Position numbers and translations under genes: made by a program
Shown here: positions 33,180 to 43,007 of the stretch, in pieces
Layout of the letters: each line of letters opens with the position of its first letter
Numbering within the stretch: the first letter of the stretch is position 1
Assembly: GCA_009777615.1 (NCBI GenBank)
Contig: WRLM01000002.1
Coordinates: 1 to 64,000, forward strand
From: Candidatus Methanoplasma cognatum
Lineage (GTDB): Archaea > Thermoplasmatota > Thermoplasmata > Methanomassiliicoccales > Methanomethylophilaceae
Direction of reading: 5' to 3'
Length of the DNA: 64,000 bases
Notes under the pieces: generated by a model
What the model was told of the DNA's origin: nothing
The model's input: only the letters and a program-made list of their open reading frames with translations
Database searches by the model: none

Positions 33180-35235
33180 GTCGATGAGTAGGATCGTGGT
33201 AGTGGGCACCAAATCCCGCTTGGAGGAGGCCATTGAGGCCTTCTACAGCGTAAAGGCGCTCCACGTGATAGATCATACCAGCGGCGCGGACGGTATGTCC
33301 ATCGGGACTCCCCTGCCAACGAACGCCAAAGCATCCGAGAGGTTGCTCAGGGTGAAGGCAATGGAAAAAGAGCTCGGAATAGGAGATACCACCGAGACGG
33401 CCCGGGTTTCTGTAGGAGAAATAAGGGGCCAGATATCATCCGGCAGCATCGAGGACGTCGAAGCCGAGGTCCTGAGGGTGCTTGACGTAAGGAATGGTCT
33501 CAATCAGAGGATCACTGAATTAAACATTAAGAAAAAAAGTTTAGAACTTCTCGCGGCGTTCCCCGTGGACCTTGAACTCTTTTCGGGGTACAGGAGTCTG
33601 GCGGTCATCGCCGGAACGGTGAAAGGAGATCCCTCCGAGGCGCTCAAAGCGCTTGAGGACTCCGAGGTCTTCGTCTCTTTCAAAAAGAAAGAAGGCGGGA
33701 CGGTGGCAGTGTTCGTAAGGGCTGAGGACGAAAGCAAAGCGTCGTCGATACTCTCCGAGTACGGCTTCGCGGAGATAGCCGTGCCGGAAGGAGAAGGGCC
33801 GGTGTCTGAGGCGCTCGTTGTGACCAACGAGAACCTGACGGACCTCGCCGCAAAATTGGACTCAGTAGAGAAAGAGGTCGAAGCGCTTCAGATGAAACAC
33901 AAAGCATTCCTGCGTGCGTCTGACGAGGAGCTCACGATCGAGATCGAGAAGGGAGAGGTCCCGCTCAGGATCGCTACTGGGGAATACACATACATAATGG
34001 ACGCATGGGTGCCTACGAAGAAACTGCAGGCGGTGTCGGCCGAACTGGAATCAAGGTTGGGCAATGACATTCACGTAGAATTCGAGGAGACCCGCGGCAG
34101 AAACCTGCACGAAGAGGAAAAAGCGGAGGAGAGATTCAAGACCGCACCCTCTAAGGGCAACAACGGAATAATCGCAAAGGAGTTCGAGTATGCCACAAGT
34201 CTGGTCTCGACCCCGAAATATCAGGAGATCGATCCTTCGATCCTGATCATGTTCTTCCTTCCGTTGTTCTTCGGATTCATGATAGGGGACTGCGGTTACG
34301 CGATCCCGTTCATAATAATCGGAGCGTACGGCCTCAAGGTCACGCACCACAAGGACTGGCGCGCGATCGCCACGGTGCTGTTCTTCGGAGGCATATGGTC
34401 ATTCGTCTTCGGGTTCTTCTTCTTCGGAGAAGCGCTCGGAATGCACTTTATCGGCGAACACGGCGCATGGGCTCCGCCTGTGGGTATTACGTGGGAAGGA
34501 CTGCTCGGCATAAGCCTGCCGGACTGGTTCAGCGGGATAATGGTCAACGGTCACGGGGTTTCGAAGCTCGGGGACCAGGTAGTCATGCTGCTGAAGCTCA
34601 CGATCTACGTGGGAATAATCCACATCATGATAGGATACATATGCGGCTACATGAACATAAGGAGACAGCACAGCAGCAAACACGCCTTCCTTGAAAAGGG
34701 CGGATGGATCATCCAGTTCATTGGAATGGTGGTGTTATGTTATGCGCTGACCCAGTGGCTGTTCAGCAGTGTAGATATGGAGGGACTGGTCCTGTATCTC
34801 CTCATAACAGGGGTCGCGCTGCTCGTAGTGGGGGTGGCACTGAATATCAAGATGGAAGGCGCCCAGGCGATACTTGAATTGCCGGGCATCCTCGGAATGA
34901 TATTGTCATATGCACGTTTAGCGGCCATTGGAATGTCCAAGGCCGGCATGGCTATGGCTTTCAACTACATCGTGTTCGGATTGCTCATGGGAATGACCCA
35001 CGCAGTAGTCTGGCCAAGTGCATACATACTCATACCGTGTTTGTTATTCTTAGGTTTCCTGCATTTCGTCGTATGGACATTGGGAATACTGTCGGCGGGA
35101 CTGCACGCCTTAAGGCTGCAGTTCGTGGAGCTGATGACCAAGTTCTACGAAGGAGGCGGAACGGAATACGAACCGTTGAAGATCAAACGCATTAAAACAT
35201 TCTTAACAAAAGCGGAAACAAATAGAGAGGTATAA
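33166..35235 (+). CDS. atpI: A1AO-ATP synthase subunit I (a-subunit)
   Basis: 689 residues. The N-terminal cytoplasmic half (to about 345) is mixed alpha/beta with coiled coil and links to the peripheral stalks; the C-terminal half has about eight transmembrane helices (PSILIMFFLPLFFGFMIGDC onwards). The essential membrane arginine lies in SYARLAAIGMSKAGMA. This subunit forms the ion half-channels facing the K ring. Length and order are normal for the family. Confidence 0.95.
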   Translation: MSLPESMSRIVVVGTKSRLEEAIEAFYSVKALHVIDHTSGADGMSIGTPLPTNAKASERLLRVKAMEKELGIGDTTETARVSVGEIRGQISSGSIEDVEAEVLRVLDVRNGLNQRITELNIKKKSLELLAAFPVDLELFSGYRSLAVIAGTVKGDPSEALKALEDSEVFVSFKKKEGGTVAVFVRAEDESKASSILSEYGFAEIAVPEGEGPVSEALVVTNENLTDLAAKLDSVEKEVEALQMKHKAFLRASDEELTIEIEKGEVPLRIATGEYTYIMDAWVPTKKLQAVSAELESRLGNDIHVEFEETRGRNLHEEEKAEERFKTAPSKGNNGIIAKEFEYATSLVSTPKYQEIDPSILIMFFLPLFFGFMIGDCGYAIPFIIIGAYGLKVTHHKDWRAIATVLFFGGIWSFVFGFFFFGEALGMHFIGEHGAWAPPVGITWEGLLGISLPDWFSGIMVNGHGVSKLGDQVVMLLKLTIYVGIIHIMIGYICGYMNIRRQHSSKHAFLEKGGWIIQFIGMVVLCYALTQWLFSSVDMEGLVLYLLITGVALLVVGVALNIKMEGAQAILELPGILGMILSYARLAAIGMSKAGMAMAFNYIVFGLLMGMTHAVVWPSAYILIPCLLFLGFLHFVVWTLGILSAGLHALRLQFVELMTKFYEGGGTEYEPLKIKRIKTFLTKAETNREV

Positions 35236-35237
35236 AA

Positions 35238-35468
35238 ATGGCATTGGAAGGAGATGCAGCAGGATACGCTGCAATAGGAGCGGGACTCGCCGTCGGGCTT
35301 TCCGGTATCGGGTCAGGAATGGGAGAGAAAGACGCGGCTGCGGCGGCAATAGGAGCCATAACCGAGGACAAGGGCATGTTCGGAAGGGCAATGATCTTCG
35401 TGATCATTCCCGAGACCATCGTCATCTTCGGTCTTGTCATAGCTATCATCGCACTCTTCGCATTGTAA
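35238..35468 (+). CDS. atpK: A1AO-ATP synthase subunit K (rotor c-ring)
   Basis: 76 residues forming one hairpin of two transmembrane helices (about 8-32 and 50-75), joined by the polar loop GEKDAAAAAIGAITEDKG. The ion-binding carboxylate is the Glu in IPETIVIFGL of helix 2. A Thr follows it, as in many sodium-type rings, but I see no matching Gln in helix 1, so H+ or Na+ coupling stays open. The single-hairpin form contrasts with duplicated c-subunits of some methanogens. A RBS (GAGAGGTATAAAA) lies 2-10 nt upstream. Confidence 0.93.
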   Translation: MALEGDAAGYAAIGAGLAVGLSGIGSGMGEKDAAAAAIGAITEDKGMFGRAMIFVIIPETIVIFGLVIAIIALFAL

Positions 35469-35485
35469 GCATCTGAGGCCTTAAT

Positions 35486-36043
35486 ATGGCATTAGATAAC
35501 GTCATGAAGGAGATCACGGCGTCCGCCGAGCTGCGGGCAGGCGAGATAGACTCGCAGGCCAGAGCGGAAGTGAAGGCCATCCTGGCCGAGGCGGAGGCAG
35601 TTATATCTGACATGAAAGAAAAAGAGGACAAGAAGCTCAAAGAGGAAATTGAGCGTCTCAAACGCCAGGAGCTTTCAAGCGCGGAGCTGGAAAGCAAGAA
35701 GATAGTCCTGTCTAAAAAGAAGGAGATCCTGGCCGAGGCTTTCGAGACGATGCTCGCCGACCTCGAGGCTGCTCCCAGGGACGTTAAGCTGGAGCAGTAC
35801 AAGAGGATGGTGGACTCAGCAAAGACCGTCATCGACAAGCCAAGGGCGGTGATATCTCCGAAGGATGACTTCACAGCAAAGGATCTCGGTGTCAAATCGG
35901 TCAAGACGGACCCGAAGGTACGTGCGGGCATGATCCTCCAGAGCGAGGACGACACCGTAGAGGTGGACATGCAGTACGAGACGATCCTTCAGACGATCTG
36001 GGACAGTGAGATAAAGGCTTTGTCCGACATCCTGTTCGGGTGA
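35486..36043 (+). CDS. atpE: A1AO-ATP synthase subunit E
   Basis: 185 residues: an N-terminal coiled coil (about 1-90, SAELRAGEIDSQARAEVKAI) and a globular C-terminal domain (VISPKDDFTAKDLGVKSV), the layout of subunit E that forms the peripheral stalk with H. Ends in a GTGA-type overlap with the next gene. Confidence 0.9.
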   Translation: MALDNVMKEITASAELRAGEIDSQARAEVKAILAEAEAVISDMKEKEDKKLKEEIERLKRQELSSAELESKKIVLSKKKEILAEAFETMLADLEAAPRDVKLEQYKRMVDSAKTVIDKPRAVISPKDDFTAKDLGVKSVKTDPKVRAGMILQSEDDTVEVDMQYETILQTIWDSEIKALSDILFG

Positions 36044-36048
36044 GACAC

Positions 36049-37098
36049 ATGTTCGGGCGCAACAGAAGCAAAGGCAACTATGCGTACACCTCGGCCAGAG
36101 TAAAGGCCAAGAAATCCCTCTTGATGAAAGAGGAGGATTACGACAAGATGCTGATGATGACCGTGCCGGAGATATCCCGCTACATAAGCGAGACCGGATA
36201 CAGCAAAGAGATGACGGACCTGGCGGGAAGAATGTCGGGGCTCGATCTTCTTGAGCATGCAACCCATCTGAACATGGCAAAGGTGTTCAGAAGCATCCTC
36301 TCGACGTCTACGGGAGAGCTTTACAGTATGGTATCCGCATATCTTGACAAATGGGACGTATGGAACCTGAAGGTCATACTCCGCGGGAAGTCATACGGTC
36401 TGGACGCGGACGGTATCCGAGAGGACCTCGTTCCCGCGGGCCGCGTCGGCGCCGAATCATTGGAAAAGCTGATCTCTATCGACAATGTCGACGACATCGT
36501 TTCAAACTTCGGGAAGATGGCTCACGTGAACATCCCCGCGGAGGTCCTGTCCGCCTATAAGGCGAGCGGCAACCTGGGGGAGATCGAGGACTTCTTGGAT
36601 ATAATACACTATGAGAGACTGATACGCAGCATCGACCCGCTGTCGAGACCCTCGTACATCTTCCTCACCTATATCAGGGAGCAGGTGGACATAAAGAACT
36701 TCGAGACCATCCTGAAGCTTAAGGCCGAAGGTATCTACGGAGAACAGGTGATGAAGTACATCATCCCCAGAGGGAGAAGGATAGACGAGAGGCTACTGGC
36801 GCTTCTGGCCAACGCGGAGACCATCGATTCGATGATGTCCGAGCTGTCTCAGCTCGAATTCGGCGAGGAGATAAGAGGCGCGCTGGAAGCCAGCAATATC
36901 AGGGATGCCGTGCTGACGCTTAAGAGATACGAGATGAAGAAAGCGAAGAAGTTCTCGCACCTGTATCCGCTGTCCGTGACCCCGGTGATCGACTATATGA
37001 TTAACAAAGAGAACGAGGTCAGGAACATCAGGATAATAGCCAGGGGAACGCAGAGCGGTCTGAACAGAGAGACAATCAAAGGACTGTTGGTGATCTGA
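36049..37098 (+). CDS. atpC: A1AO-ATP synthase subunit C
   Basis: 349 residues from the ATG at 36049 (MFGRNRSKGNYAY); a GTG at 36040 overlapping the atpE stop would add three residues. It is all-helical in pattern and corresponds to V-ATPase subunit d, the cone between the rotor ring and central stalk. SARVKAKKSLL near the start and ARGTQSGLNRETIKGLLVI at the end are typical. Overlaps atpF by one base of ATG/TGA. Confidence 0.92.
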   Translation: MFGRNRSKGNYAYTSARVKAKKSLLMKEEDYDKMLMMTVPEISRYISETGYSKEMTDLAGRMSGLDLLEHATHLNMAKVFRSILSTSTGELYSMVSAYLDKWDVWNLKVILRGKSYGLDADGIREDLVPAGRVGAESLEKLISIDNVDDIVSNFGKMAHVNIPAEVLSAYKASGNLGEIEDFLDIIHYERLIRSIDPLSRPSYIFLTYIREQVDIKNFETILKLKAEGIYGEQVMKYIIPRGRRIDERLLALLANAETIDSMMSELSQLEFGEEIRGALEASNIRDAVLTLKRYEMKKAKKFSHLYPLSVTPVIDYMINKENEVRNIRIIARGTQSGLNRETIKGLLVI

Positions 37099-37403
37099 TG
37101 GAGATAGCAGTAGTGGGCAGCGAGGAATTCGTGCTGGGGTTCAGATTGGCTGGGCTGAGGCGCGTGTTCGTGGCGGACGAAAGCAACTACCAGAACGTAA
37201 TAGGGGCGGCCATGTCAGACGCCGACATAGGCATCCTGGCGGTCGATGCGGAGGATCTGAACTACCTCCCGCATAACGTGAGGTCGAAGGTCCTTGATTC
37301 AATCCGGCCCGTGGTCGTACCGGTGGGCGGAGACGAAAGCGACCTTCGCGAGAAGGTCAAAAGAGCAATTGGCGTTGATTTATACAAAACAGAGGATGAG
37401 TAA
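37098..37403 (+). CDS. atpF: A1AO-ATP synthase subunit F
   Basis: 101 residues starting MEIAVVGSEEFVLGFRLAGL, a small Rossmann-like domain with a C-terminal helix, as in subunit F of the central stalk. It binds the DF shaft and regulates hydrolysis in known enzymes. It is immediately followed by atpA (no gap). Confidence 0.92.
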   Translation: MEIAVVGSEEFVLGFRLAGLRRVFVADESNYQNVIGAAMSDADIGILAVDAEDLNYLPHNVRSKVLDSIRPVVVPVGGDESDLREKVKRAIGVDLYKTEDE

Positions 37404-39134
37404 ATGAGTACAAAAGGTGTAATCTACAGGGTCGCAGGTCCTGTGGTGACGGCAACCGGGATCACCCCCAAGATGTATGATGTGGTACAGGTAGGGAACG
37501 AAGGTCTCATGGGCGAGGTCATCAAGATCGTAGGCGACTACTCTATCATCCAGGTTTATGAGGATACTTCGGGCGTAAAACCCGGAGAGCCGGTCACTAA
37601 TACCGGGCTCCCTCTTGTCGCGGAACTCGGTCCGGGACTTCTGACCTCCGTTTATGACGGGATTCAGAGGCCGCTTCCCGTTCTCAGGGACAAAATGGGG
37701 GATTACATCTTCCGCGGTGTTTCCGCACCTGGACTGGAAAGAGAGAAGAAGTGGGAATTCAAGCCCACCGTAAAGAACGGCGAAGAGGTCGAGGCGGGAC
37801 AGGTGATAGGTACCGTCATGGAAGGTCCGATGCTCCACAAGATCATGGTCCCTCCGACATTCAGAAAAGGAAAGGTAAGCGACATATCCGCAGGCAAATA
37901 CACTGTCGAGGATGTAGTGGCGAAGGTCGACGGACAGGACGTGTGCCTGATGCAGAAATGGCCGGTCCGTGTATCGAGACCGGTGAAAGAAAAGCTGCAG
38001 CCGGACATACCGCTGGTCACCGGACTCAGGGTTCTGGACACGATGTTCCCCCTTGCGAAGGGCGGAGCGGCGGCCATTCCCGGCGCGTTCGGCACCGGAA
38101 AGACGGTCACGCAGCAGTCCTTGGCCAAATATTCCAATGCAGAGATAGTGGTATACATAGGATGCGGCGAACGCGGCAACGAGATGACCGAGGTTTTGAC
38201 AGAATTCCCGGAACTGGTCGACCCGACCACCGGAGAGTCCCTGATGAACAGGACGGTCCTGATCGCGAACACATCCAACATGCCGGTGGCGGCGAGAGAA
38301 GCGTCCGTTTACACAGGCATCACGATAGCAGAATACTTCAGAGACATGGGATACGACGTCTCGCTGATGGCGGACTCCACCTCAAGGTGGGCGGAGGCCA
38401 TGCGTGAGATATCGTCAAGACTGGAAGAGATGCCCGGAGAGGAAGGATATCCCGCGTACCTTGCGGGCCGCCTCTCGGAATTCTACGAGCGCGCCTGCCG
38501 TGCAAAGGCACTTGGCGGCGAGACCGGATCGATCTCCGTCATCGGAGCGGTATCCCCTCCAGGAGGGGACCTGTCCGAGCCGGTCACGCAGAACACTCTG
38601 CGTATCGTCCGTGTGTTCTGGGCGCTTGACACCAAACTGAGAGAGAGGAGGCACTTCCCAACCATCAACTGGCTGACATCATACTCAATGTACGATAAAC
38701 AGCTCAGCAGCTGGTACAAACAGAATGTGGCGGAGAACTTCCCGGACCTCAAGGCGTGGGCGATGCAGGTCCTTCAGAAAGAGTCGGAGCTGCAGGAGAT
38801 CGTGCAGATGGTCGGATCAGACTCTCTGCCGGACGAGCAGAAGATGACGCTGGAGGTCGCAAGGATGATCCGCGAGATATACCTGCAGCAGAACGCCTAC
38901 CACCCCGTGGACGCGTACTGCCCCATAAGCAGACAGTACACTATGATGACCCTCATCAAGAAATATTCGGATCTCGCGGCCAACGCGCTCGCGTCCGGAG
39001 TGCAGGTCGACAAGATAGCGTACCTGCCGGTGAGGCAGAGGTTCAACCAGGCCAAATATGAAGAGAACGTTGACGCTGAACTCGAGGCCGTGTCCAAGGA
39101 CATGGAGGAGCAGTTCGAAGGACTGAGGGCGTGA
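37404..39134 (+). CDS. atpA: A1AO-ATP synthase subunit A (catalytic)
   Basis: 576 residues. The P-loop GAFGTGKT (about 227-234) has the archaeal catalytic form; [25 protein letters not shown] and the catalytic-site loop region follow. The non-homologous insert of A-type subunits (about 110-200, [17 protein letters not shown]) is present. No intein interrupts the P-loop, unlike in some archaea. It alternates with subunit B in the hexamer. Confidence 0.97.
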   Translation: MSTKGVIYRVAGPVVTATGITPKMYDVVQVGNEGLMGEVIKIVGDYSIIQVYEDTSGVKPGEPVTNTGLPLVAELGPGLLTSVYDGIQRPLPVLRDKMGDYIFRGVSAPGLEREKKWEFKPTVKNGEEVEAGQVIGTVMEGPMLHKIMVPPTFRKGKVSDISAGKYTVEDVVAKVDGQDVCLMQKWPVRVSRPVKEKLQPDIPLVTGLRVLDTMFPLAKGGAAAIPGAFGTGKTVTQQSLAKYSNAEIVVYIGCGERGNEMTEVLTEFPELVDPTTGESLMNRTVLIANTSNMPVAAREASVYTGITIAEYFRDMGYDVSLMADSTSRWAEAMREISSRLEEMPGEEGYPAYLAGRLSEFYERACRAKALGGETGSISVIGAVSPPGGDLSEPVTQNTLRIVRVFWALDTKLRERRHFPTINWLTSYSMYDKQLSSWYKQNVAENFPDLKAWAMQVLQKESELQEIVQMVGSDSLPDEQKMTLEVARMIREIYLQQNAYHPVDAYCPISRQYTMMTLIKKYSDLAANALASGVQVDKIAYLPVRQRFNQAKYEENVDAELEAVSKDMEEQFEGLRA

Positions 39135-39139
39135 GAACA

Positions 39140-40522
39140 ATGTCAAAAGCAAAAGTATCCAAAGAGTACAAGACGGTCTCCCAGATAGCCGGACCGCTGG
39201 TCTTTGTCAAGAAGACGGAACCGGTCGGCTACCAAGAGATGGTCAGCGTAAGACTTTCCGACGGATCGATGAAAAGAGGCCAGGTCCTCGACACATCCGA
39301 CGAGATCGTAGTCGTCCAGATATTCGAGGGCACCTCAGGCATAGACAGGCAGGCGTCCGTGAGGTTCCTCGGCGACACCATGAAGATGCCCGTCTCAAAG
39401 GAAATGCTCGGAAGGGTCCTGTCCGGAGCGGGAGAGCCTCTCGACGGAGGAGCAAGGATCGTTCCCGACAAGGAACTTGACATAGTCGGAGCGGCCATCA
39501 ACCCCTGGGCAAGGGACAGTCCGGCCGATTTCATTCAGACCGGCATTTCGACGATCGACGGAATGAACACCCTCGTCAGGGGACAGAAGCTGCCTATATT
39601 CTCGGGAGCCGGACTTCCTCACAATGAGATCGCCCTGCAGATCGCGAGGCAGGCGAAGGTCCTCGGAGAGAACGAGGAGTTCGCGGTGGTGTTCATCGCG
39701 CTGGGTATAACGAACGAAGAGAAGCAGATGTTCATGAAGGAGTTCGAGAGGACCGGCGCTCTGAAGAGCGCGGTGGTCTTCCTGAACCTTGCCGACGACC
39801 CGGCGGTCGAGCGTATCGTCACGCCCCGTCTCGGTCTGACAACGGCGGAATACATGGCGTTCGAACTCGGAATGCAGGTTCTTGTCATAATGACGGACAT
39901 AACCAACTACTGCGAAGCACTGCGTCAGGTCGGCGCGGCGAGAGAAGAGGTTCCCGGAAGACGCGGATACCCCGGCTACATGTACACCGACCTTGCTCAG
40001 CTGTACGAGCGCGCGGGAAGAATCAAAGAGAAGAAAGGTTCGATCACCCAGATCCCCATCCTCTCGATGCCGGGCGATGACATAACCCACCCGATCCCCG
40101 ATCTTTCAGGGTACATCACCGAAGGGCAGATAGTTCTTTCAAGAGAACTGCACCGCAACGGTATCTACCCGCCGGTGAACGTTTCGTCATCCCTGAGCCG
40201 TCTGATGAACTCCGGTGTCGGAAAAGGCAAGACCCGCGATGACCACAAAGCGGTATCGGACCAGCTGTACGCTTCGTATGCGGAAGGCAAGGACCTCCGC
40301 GGCCTGGTGGCCATCGTCGGAAAGGACTCGCTATCTGCAAAGGACAGAAAGTTCCTGGACTTCGCGGACATATTCGAGGACCGCGTCGTCCGCCAGGGCC
40401 TTGATGAGGACCGTTCGATAGAAAGGACCCTTGAGATCGCCTGGGAGATCATGAGAGAGCTTGACGTGGATCAGCTGACGAGGATCGACCGTAAATACAT
40501 CGAGCAGTATCTGAAGAAGTGA
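39140..40522 (+). CDS. atpB: A1AO-ATP synthase subunit B (non-catalytic)
   Basis: 460 residues from the ATG at 39140 ([13 protein letters not shown]); GTG 39131, overlapping the atpA stop, is the alternative and adds MRT. The P-loop position is degenerate ([12 protein letters not shown]), as expected for the regulatory subunit, while [21 protein letters not shown] and [13 protein letters not shown] are conserved. Confidence 0.96.
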   Translation: MSKAKVSKEYKTVSQIAGPLVFVKKTEPVGYQEMVSVRLSDGSMKRGQVLDTSDEIVVVQIFEGTSGIDRQASVRFLGDTMKMPVSKEMLGRVLSGAGEPLDGGARIVPDKELDIVGAAINPWARDSPADFIQTGISTIDGMNTLVRGQKLPIFSGAGLPHNEIALQIARQAKVLGENEEFAVVFIALGITNEEKQMFMKEFERTGALKSAVVFLNLADDPAVERIVTPRLGLTTAEYMAFELGMQVLVIMTDITNYCEALRQVGAAREEVPGRRGYPGYMYTDLAQLYERAGRIKEKKGSITQIPILSMPGDDITHPIPDLSGYITEGQIVLSRELHRNGIYPPVNVSSSLSRLMNSGVGKGKTRDDHKAVSDQLYASYAEGKDLRGLVAIVGKDSLSAKDRKFLDFADIFEDRVVRQGLDEDRSIERTLEIAWEIMRELDVDQLTRIDRKYIEQYLKK

Positions 40523-40526
40523 GCAC

Positions 40527-41162
40527 ATGGGAAGCCAAGATATCACCCCGACCCGTTCGGTCCTTCTGGACCTCAAGAAAAAGATCAAGCTGTCCGAGAG
40601 CGGATACAAGATCATGAAGATGAAGAGGGACGGCCTCATCATCGAGTTCTTCGAGGTTCTGGAAAAGGCCAAGAAGATGCGTAAGGGTGTTTCCTCTGAT
40701 TATGAGGCGGCGATGGAGAAGATAACCATCGCGCGCGCTGTCGAAGGGGAGATCGCCGTTAAGAGCGCGGCATACGCCCTCAAAACGGAACCGCAGGTCA
40801 AACTTGGCAGTAAGAGCATAATGGGAATGATGGTCCCTAAGGTGGAGGCCACTTCGATCCGCACCAAGATGACCGAAAAGGGATACGGTGTGGTCGAGAC
40901 GTCCGCCTATATCGAAGAGGCCGCGATGGCCTTTGAGAAGCTCCTCGACACCCTGGTCCGCGCGGCCGAGGTCGAGACCACCATGAAGAAGCTGCTGGAT
41001 GAGATAGAGAAGACCAAGAGGAGGGTCAACGCCCTTGAGTTCAAGATCATACCCGAGCTCAAGGAGTCGGAGAGGTTCGTCAAGTTCCGTCTCGAAGAGA
41101 TGGAAAGGGAGAACACGACCCGCCTCAAACACCTGAAGAAGAAAGGAGAGGCCGCAGAGTGA
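40527..41162 (+). CDS. atpD: A1AO-ATP synthase subunit D
   Basis: 211 residues with the family start ITPTRSVLLDLKKKIKLSESGYKIMKMKRDGL, then two long helices forming the antiparallel coiled coil of the central shaft (ending RVNALEFKIIPELKESERFV). It turns inside the A3B3 hexamer. Its stop overlaps the GTG of the small G-like gene. Confidence 0.95.
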   Translation: MGSQDITPTRSVLLDLKKKIKLSESGYKIMKMKRDGLIIEFFEVLEKAKKMRKGVSSDYEAAMEKITIARAVEGEIAVKSAAYALKTEPQVKLGSKSIMGMMVPKVEATSIRTKMTEKGYGVVETSAYIEEAAMAFEKLLDTLVRAAEVETTMKKLLDEIEKTKRRVNALEFKIIPELKESERFVKFRLEEMERENTTRLKHLKKKGEAAE

Positions 41163-41305
41163 GATCTTTCAAGGAGCGCGTGAACGAGATAAACGAAGAC
41201 CCGAAAAAACTGAGAAGGGTCTTCACATTCATCTGGGCCACGGCGTACCTCATGCTCATCCTCGGTTTCATCCTGATCGTCCTGGTCTTCGTTTACGCCC
41301 TTTAA
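41159..41305 (+). CDS. ahaG: Small AhaG-like protein at the end of the ATP synthase operon
   Basis: 48 residues from a GTG at 41159 that overlaps the atpD stop (GTGA). A charged N-terminus (VRSFKERVNEINEDPKKLRR) precedes one long hydrophobic helix (about 21-47, VFTFIWATAYLMLILGFILI then VLVFVYAL). Position and character match AhaG, the small hydrophobic product of the last gene of the aha operon in Methanosarcina, whose role is not established; an assembly role comparable to bacterial AtpI/UncI is a guess. Sequence homology to AhaG itself is not checked. A T-rich stretch (ATTCTTTTTTC, about 41319-41329) beyond it may end the operon. Confidence 0.7.
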   Translation: MRSFKERVNEINEDPKKLRRVFTFIWATAYLMLILGFILIVLVFVYAL

Positions 41306-41357
41306 ACCATTTAAAACAAATTCTTTTTTCTGGAAGTTTATTAAAACACAGATCCGT

Positions 41358-42812
41358 TCATTTAGTGAAATCCATCATCTTCACGGCGCCCGTGCCCAAG
41401 TGGACGACCGGCATTATCGCCGGATTCGGGTTAAAATTATGCGCCCTTTGGTATTCGGTCTGGTCCTGCCACGCGGATGCGTTTATGATCTTGGTGCCGC
41501 GGTAATCCATCTTTCCAGCGCCGTGCACATGGCCGGAGACGAATATGTCCGGGGCCTTCTCTATGATCAGGTAATCCTTCTTCTCCGGCGCCATGGCCGT
41601 TTTCCCTCCGTACATGGGGGAGAGGTGGCGTCTGATCAGCATCTCCTTCATTACGCTGATGGGATCGTCGTAACTCAGCTTCTGCACGCTTGCCACCCAG
41701 TCGTCGATGCTCTTGCCGTGATAAGAAAGGATGGTCCTGCCCTCTATCTCCATGCCGACCGGATTTCCTGCCAGGATCACATTGGAATCAAAACCTTTGG
41801 TGAATATTCTGTTCAGTGCCGGCTGAGGCTCAGCCAGCCTCACGGCGTCATGGTTGCCTGGCTGGATGACCACTTTGATATGATCGGGGATATCCTTGAC
41901 ATACTCTCCGAGCACCTCATACTGCCCATATATATCAGCTATTTTGAGCTCCTCTTCCTGCCCCGGGAATATCCCTATCCCGTCGACCACATCTCCAGGG
42001 AGTATGAGGTAATCAAGGTCCATGTCATAGGAGTTGGCTTTCAGCCAATTCATCATCCTCTTCCATTCTTTCTCCAGGAAAGTGGAGCTTCCCACATGGA
42101 TGTCCGAAAGGAACGCAACCGAGGCTACCGAATCTGACGGCACCCATGTCCGTCCGGCGGGAATGTCTGGTCTGAATATCTTGTCTGCGATGAAAAGGTC
42201 CCCTCTTGTCGAGGGTTTTCCGGATATGCCTATCACTTCGTCATTGACGAACATCTCTTCGGAACAGGGGGAATCCTTGGATATCAGCACGGTACATGTT
42301 CCGGAGTCATCCTCGAGCAGCAGGGTGGTGTGGCCGTTCTTCGTTTCCTTCTTTTCGTAGATCATTCCGATTATCTGCGTCTCCCTTCCGAGGGTCAGCG
42401 CCCGGGTTATTTGGACGGACGTTCCGAAATCCCTTCTTTTTTCGATCAGCTTTTTAAGAGCGAAGAACCTGCTTTTGAAATAAGCGGCAAAATCAGTGAT
42501 CTTACCCTCGCAGGTGGAATCTCCCGTGACATCCGTTCCGGGAATGACGTTAATGTCGCTGTGCTTCTTGTTCCTGGGGGTCACGGGTTTCCTGTCGGGC
42601 TCGATAGCGACGTCTCCGGCAGCGAAACCCATAATGTCCTTCTTCTCGATGAACATGGAACTCTCGGAAAGCGTAGCCAGAATAGTGTTGGTAAAGGCCA
42701 TGGGATCGGTGTTTGACAGCACCATCTCTAGTGCATCAGGGGAGAAGAAAAGGTTCCTCCTCGCCGCCGCATTCAGTACCTCCGACCTCATAACATACGC
42801 TATACGGTACAT
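41358..42812 (-). CDS. polB: DNA polymerase D small subunit DP1
   Basis: 484 residues from the ATG at 42812; the ATG at 42791 (MRSEVL) lies 26 bp below a TATA-like GTATTTAGC and is a good alternative. After an N-terminal region comes an OB fold (about 130-220, QIIGMIYEKKETKNGHTTLL) and then a calcineurin-like phosphoesterase domain with all metal motifs: SDIHVGS, PGDVVDG, PGNHDAV and SGHVHGAG. Intact metal ligands predict an active 3'-5' proofreading nuclease, as in other archaeal DP1 proteins. The large subunit DP2 is not in the window. It lies about 14 kb from orc1. Confidence 0.93.
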   Translation of the reverse strand: MYRIAYVMRSEVLNAAARRNLFFSPDALEMVLSNTDPMAFTNTILATLSESSMFIEKKDIMGFAAGDVAIEPDRKPVTPRNKKHSDINVIPGTDVTGDSTCEGKITDFAAYFKSRFFALKKLIEKRRDFGTSVQITRALTLGRETQIIGMIYEKKETKNGHTTLLLEDDSGTCTVLISKDSPCSEEMFVNDEVIGISGKPSTRGDLFIADKIFRPDIPAGRTWVPSDSVASVAFLSDIHVGSSTFLEKEWKRMMNWLKANSYDMDLDYLILPGDVVDGIGIFPGQEEELKIADIYGQYEVLGEYVKDIPDHIKVVIQPGNHDAVRLAEPQPALNRIFTKGFDSNVILAGNPVGMEIEGRTILSYHGKSIDDWVASVQKLSYDDPISVMKEMLIRRHLSPMYGGKTAMAPEKKDYLIIEKAPDIFVSGHVHGAGKMDYRGTKIINASAWQDQTEYQRAHNFNPNPAIMPVVHLGTGAVKMMDFTK

Positions 42813-43007
42813 CGCTAAATACCCTTTTGACACATGGTTCCGGGGAAATTTTCTGAGCAGGCATCGGTCCCAAAATGACCAAGATCTTGAACAAGACATC
42901 AAAGCAGAAGGAATGGATCAGCCGCCCACAGGCCTGGGCTTTTGCGCCGAGTATGCCAGCTATATACGTGTAACTCCCTTCTTGGTTGTATCCAGTGAGG
43001 AGGATCT

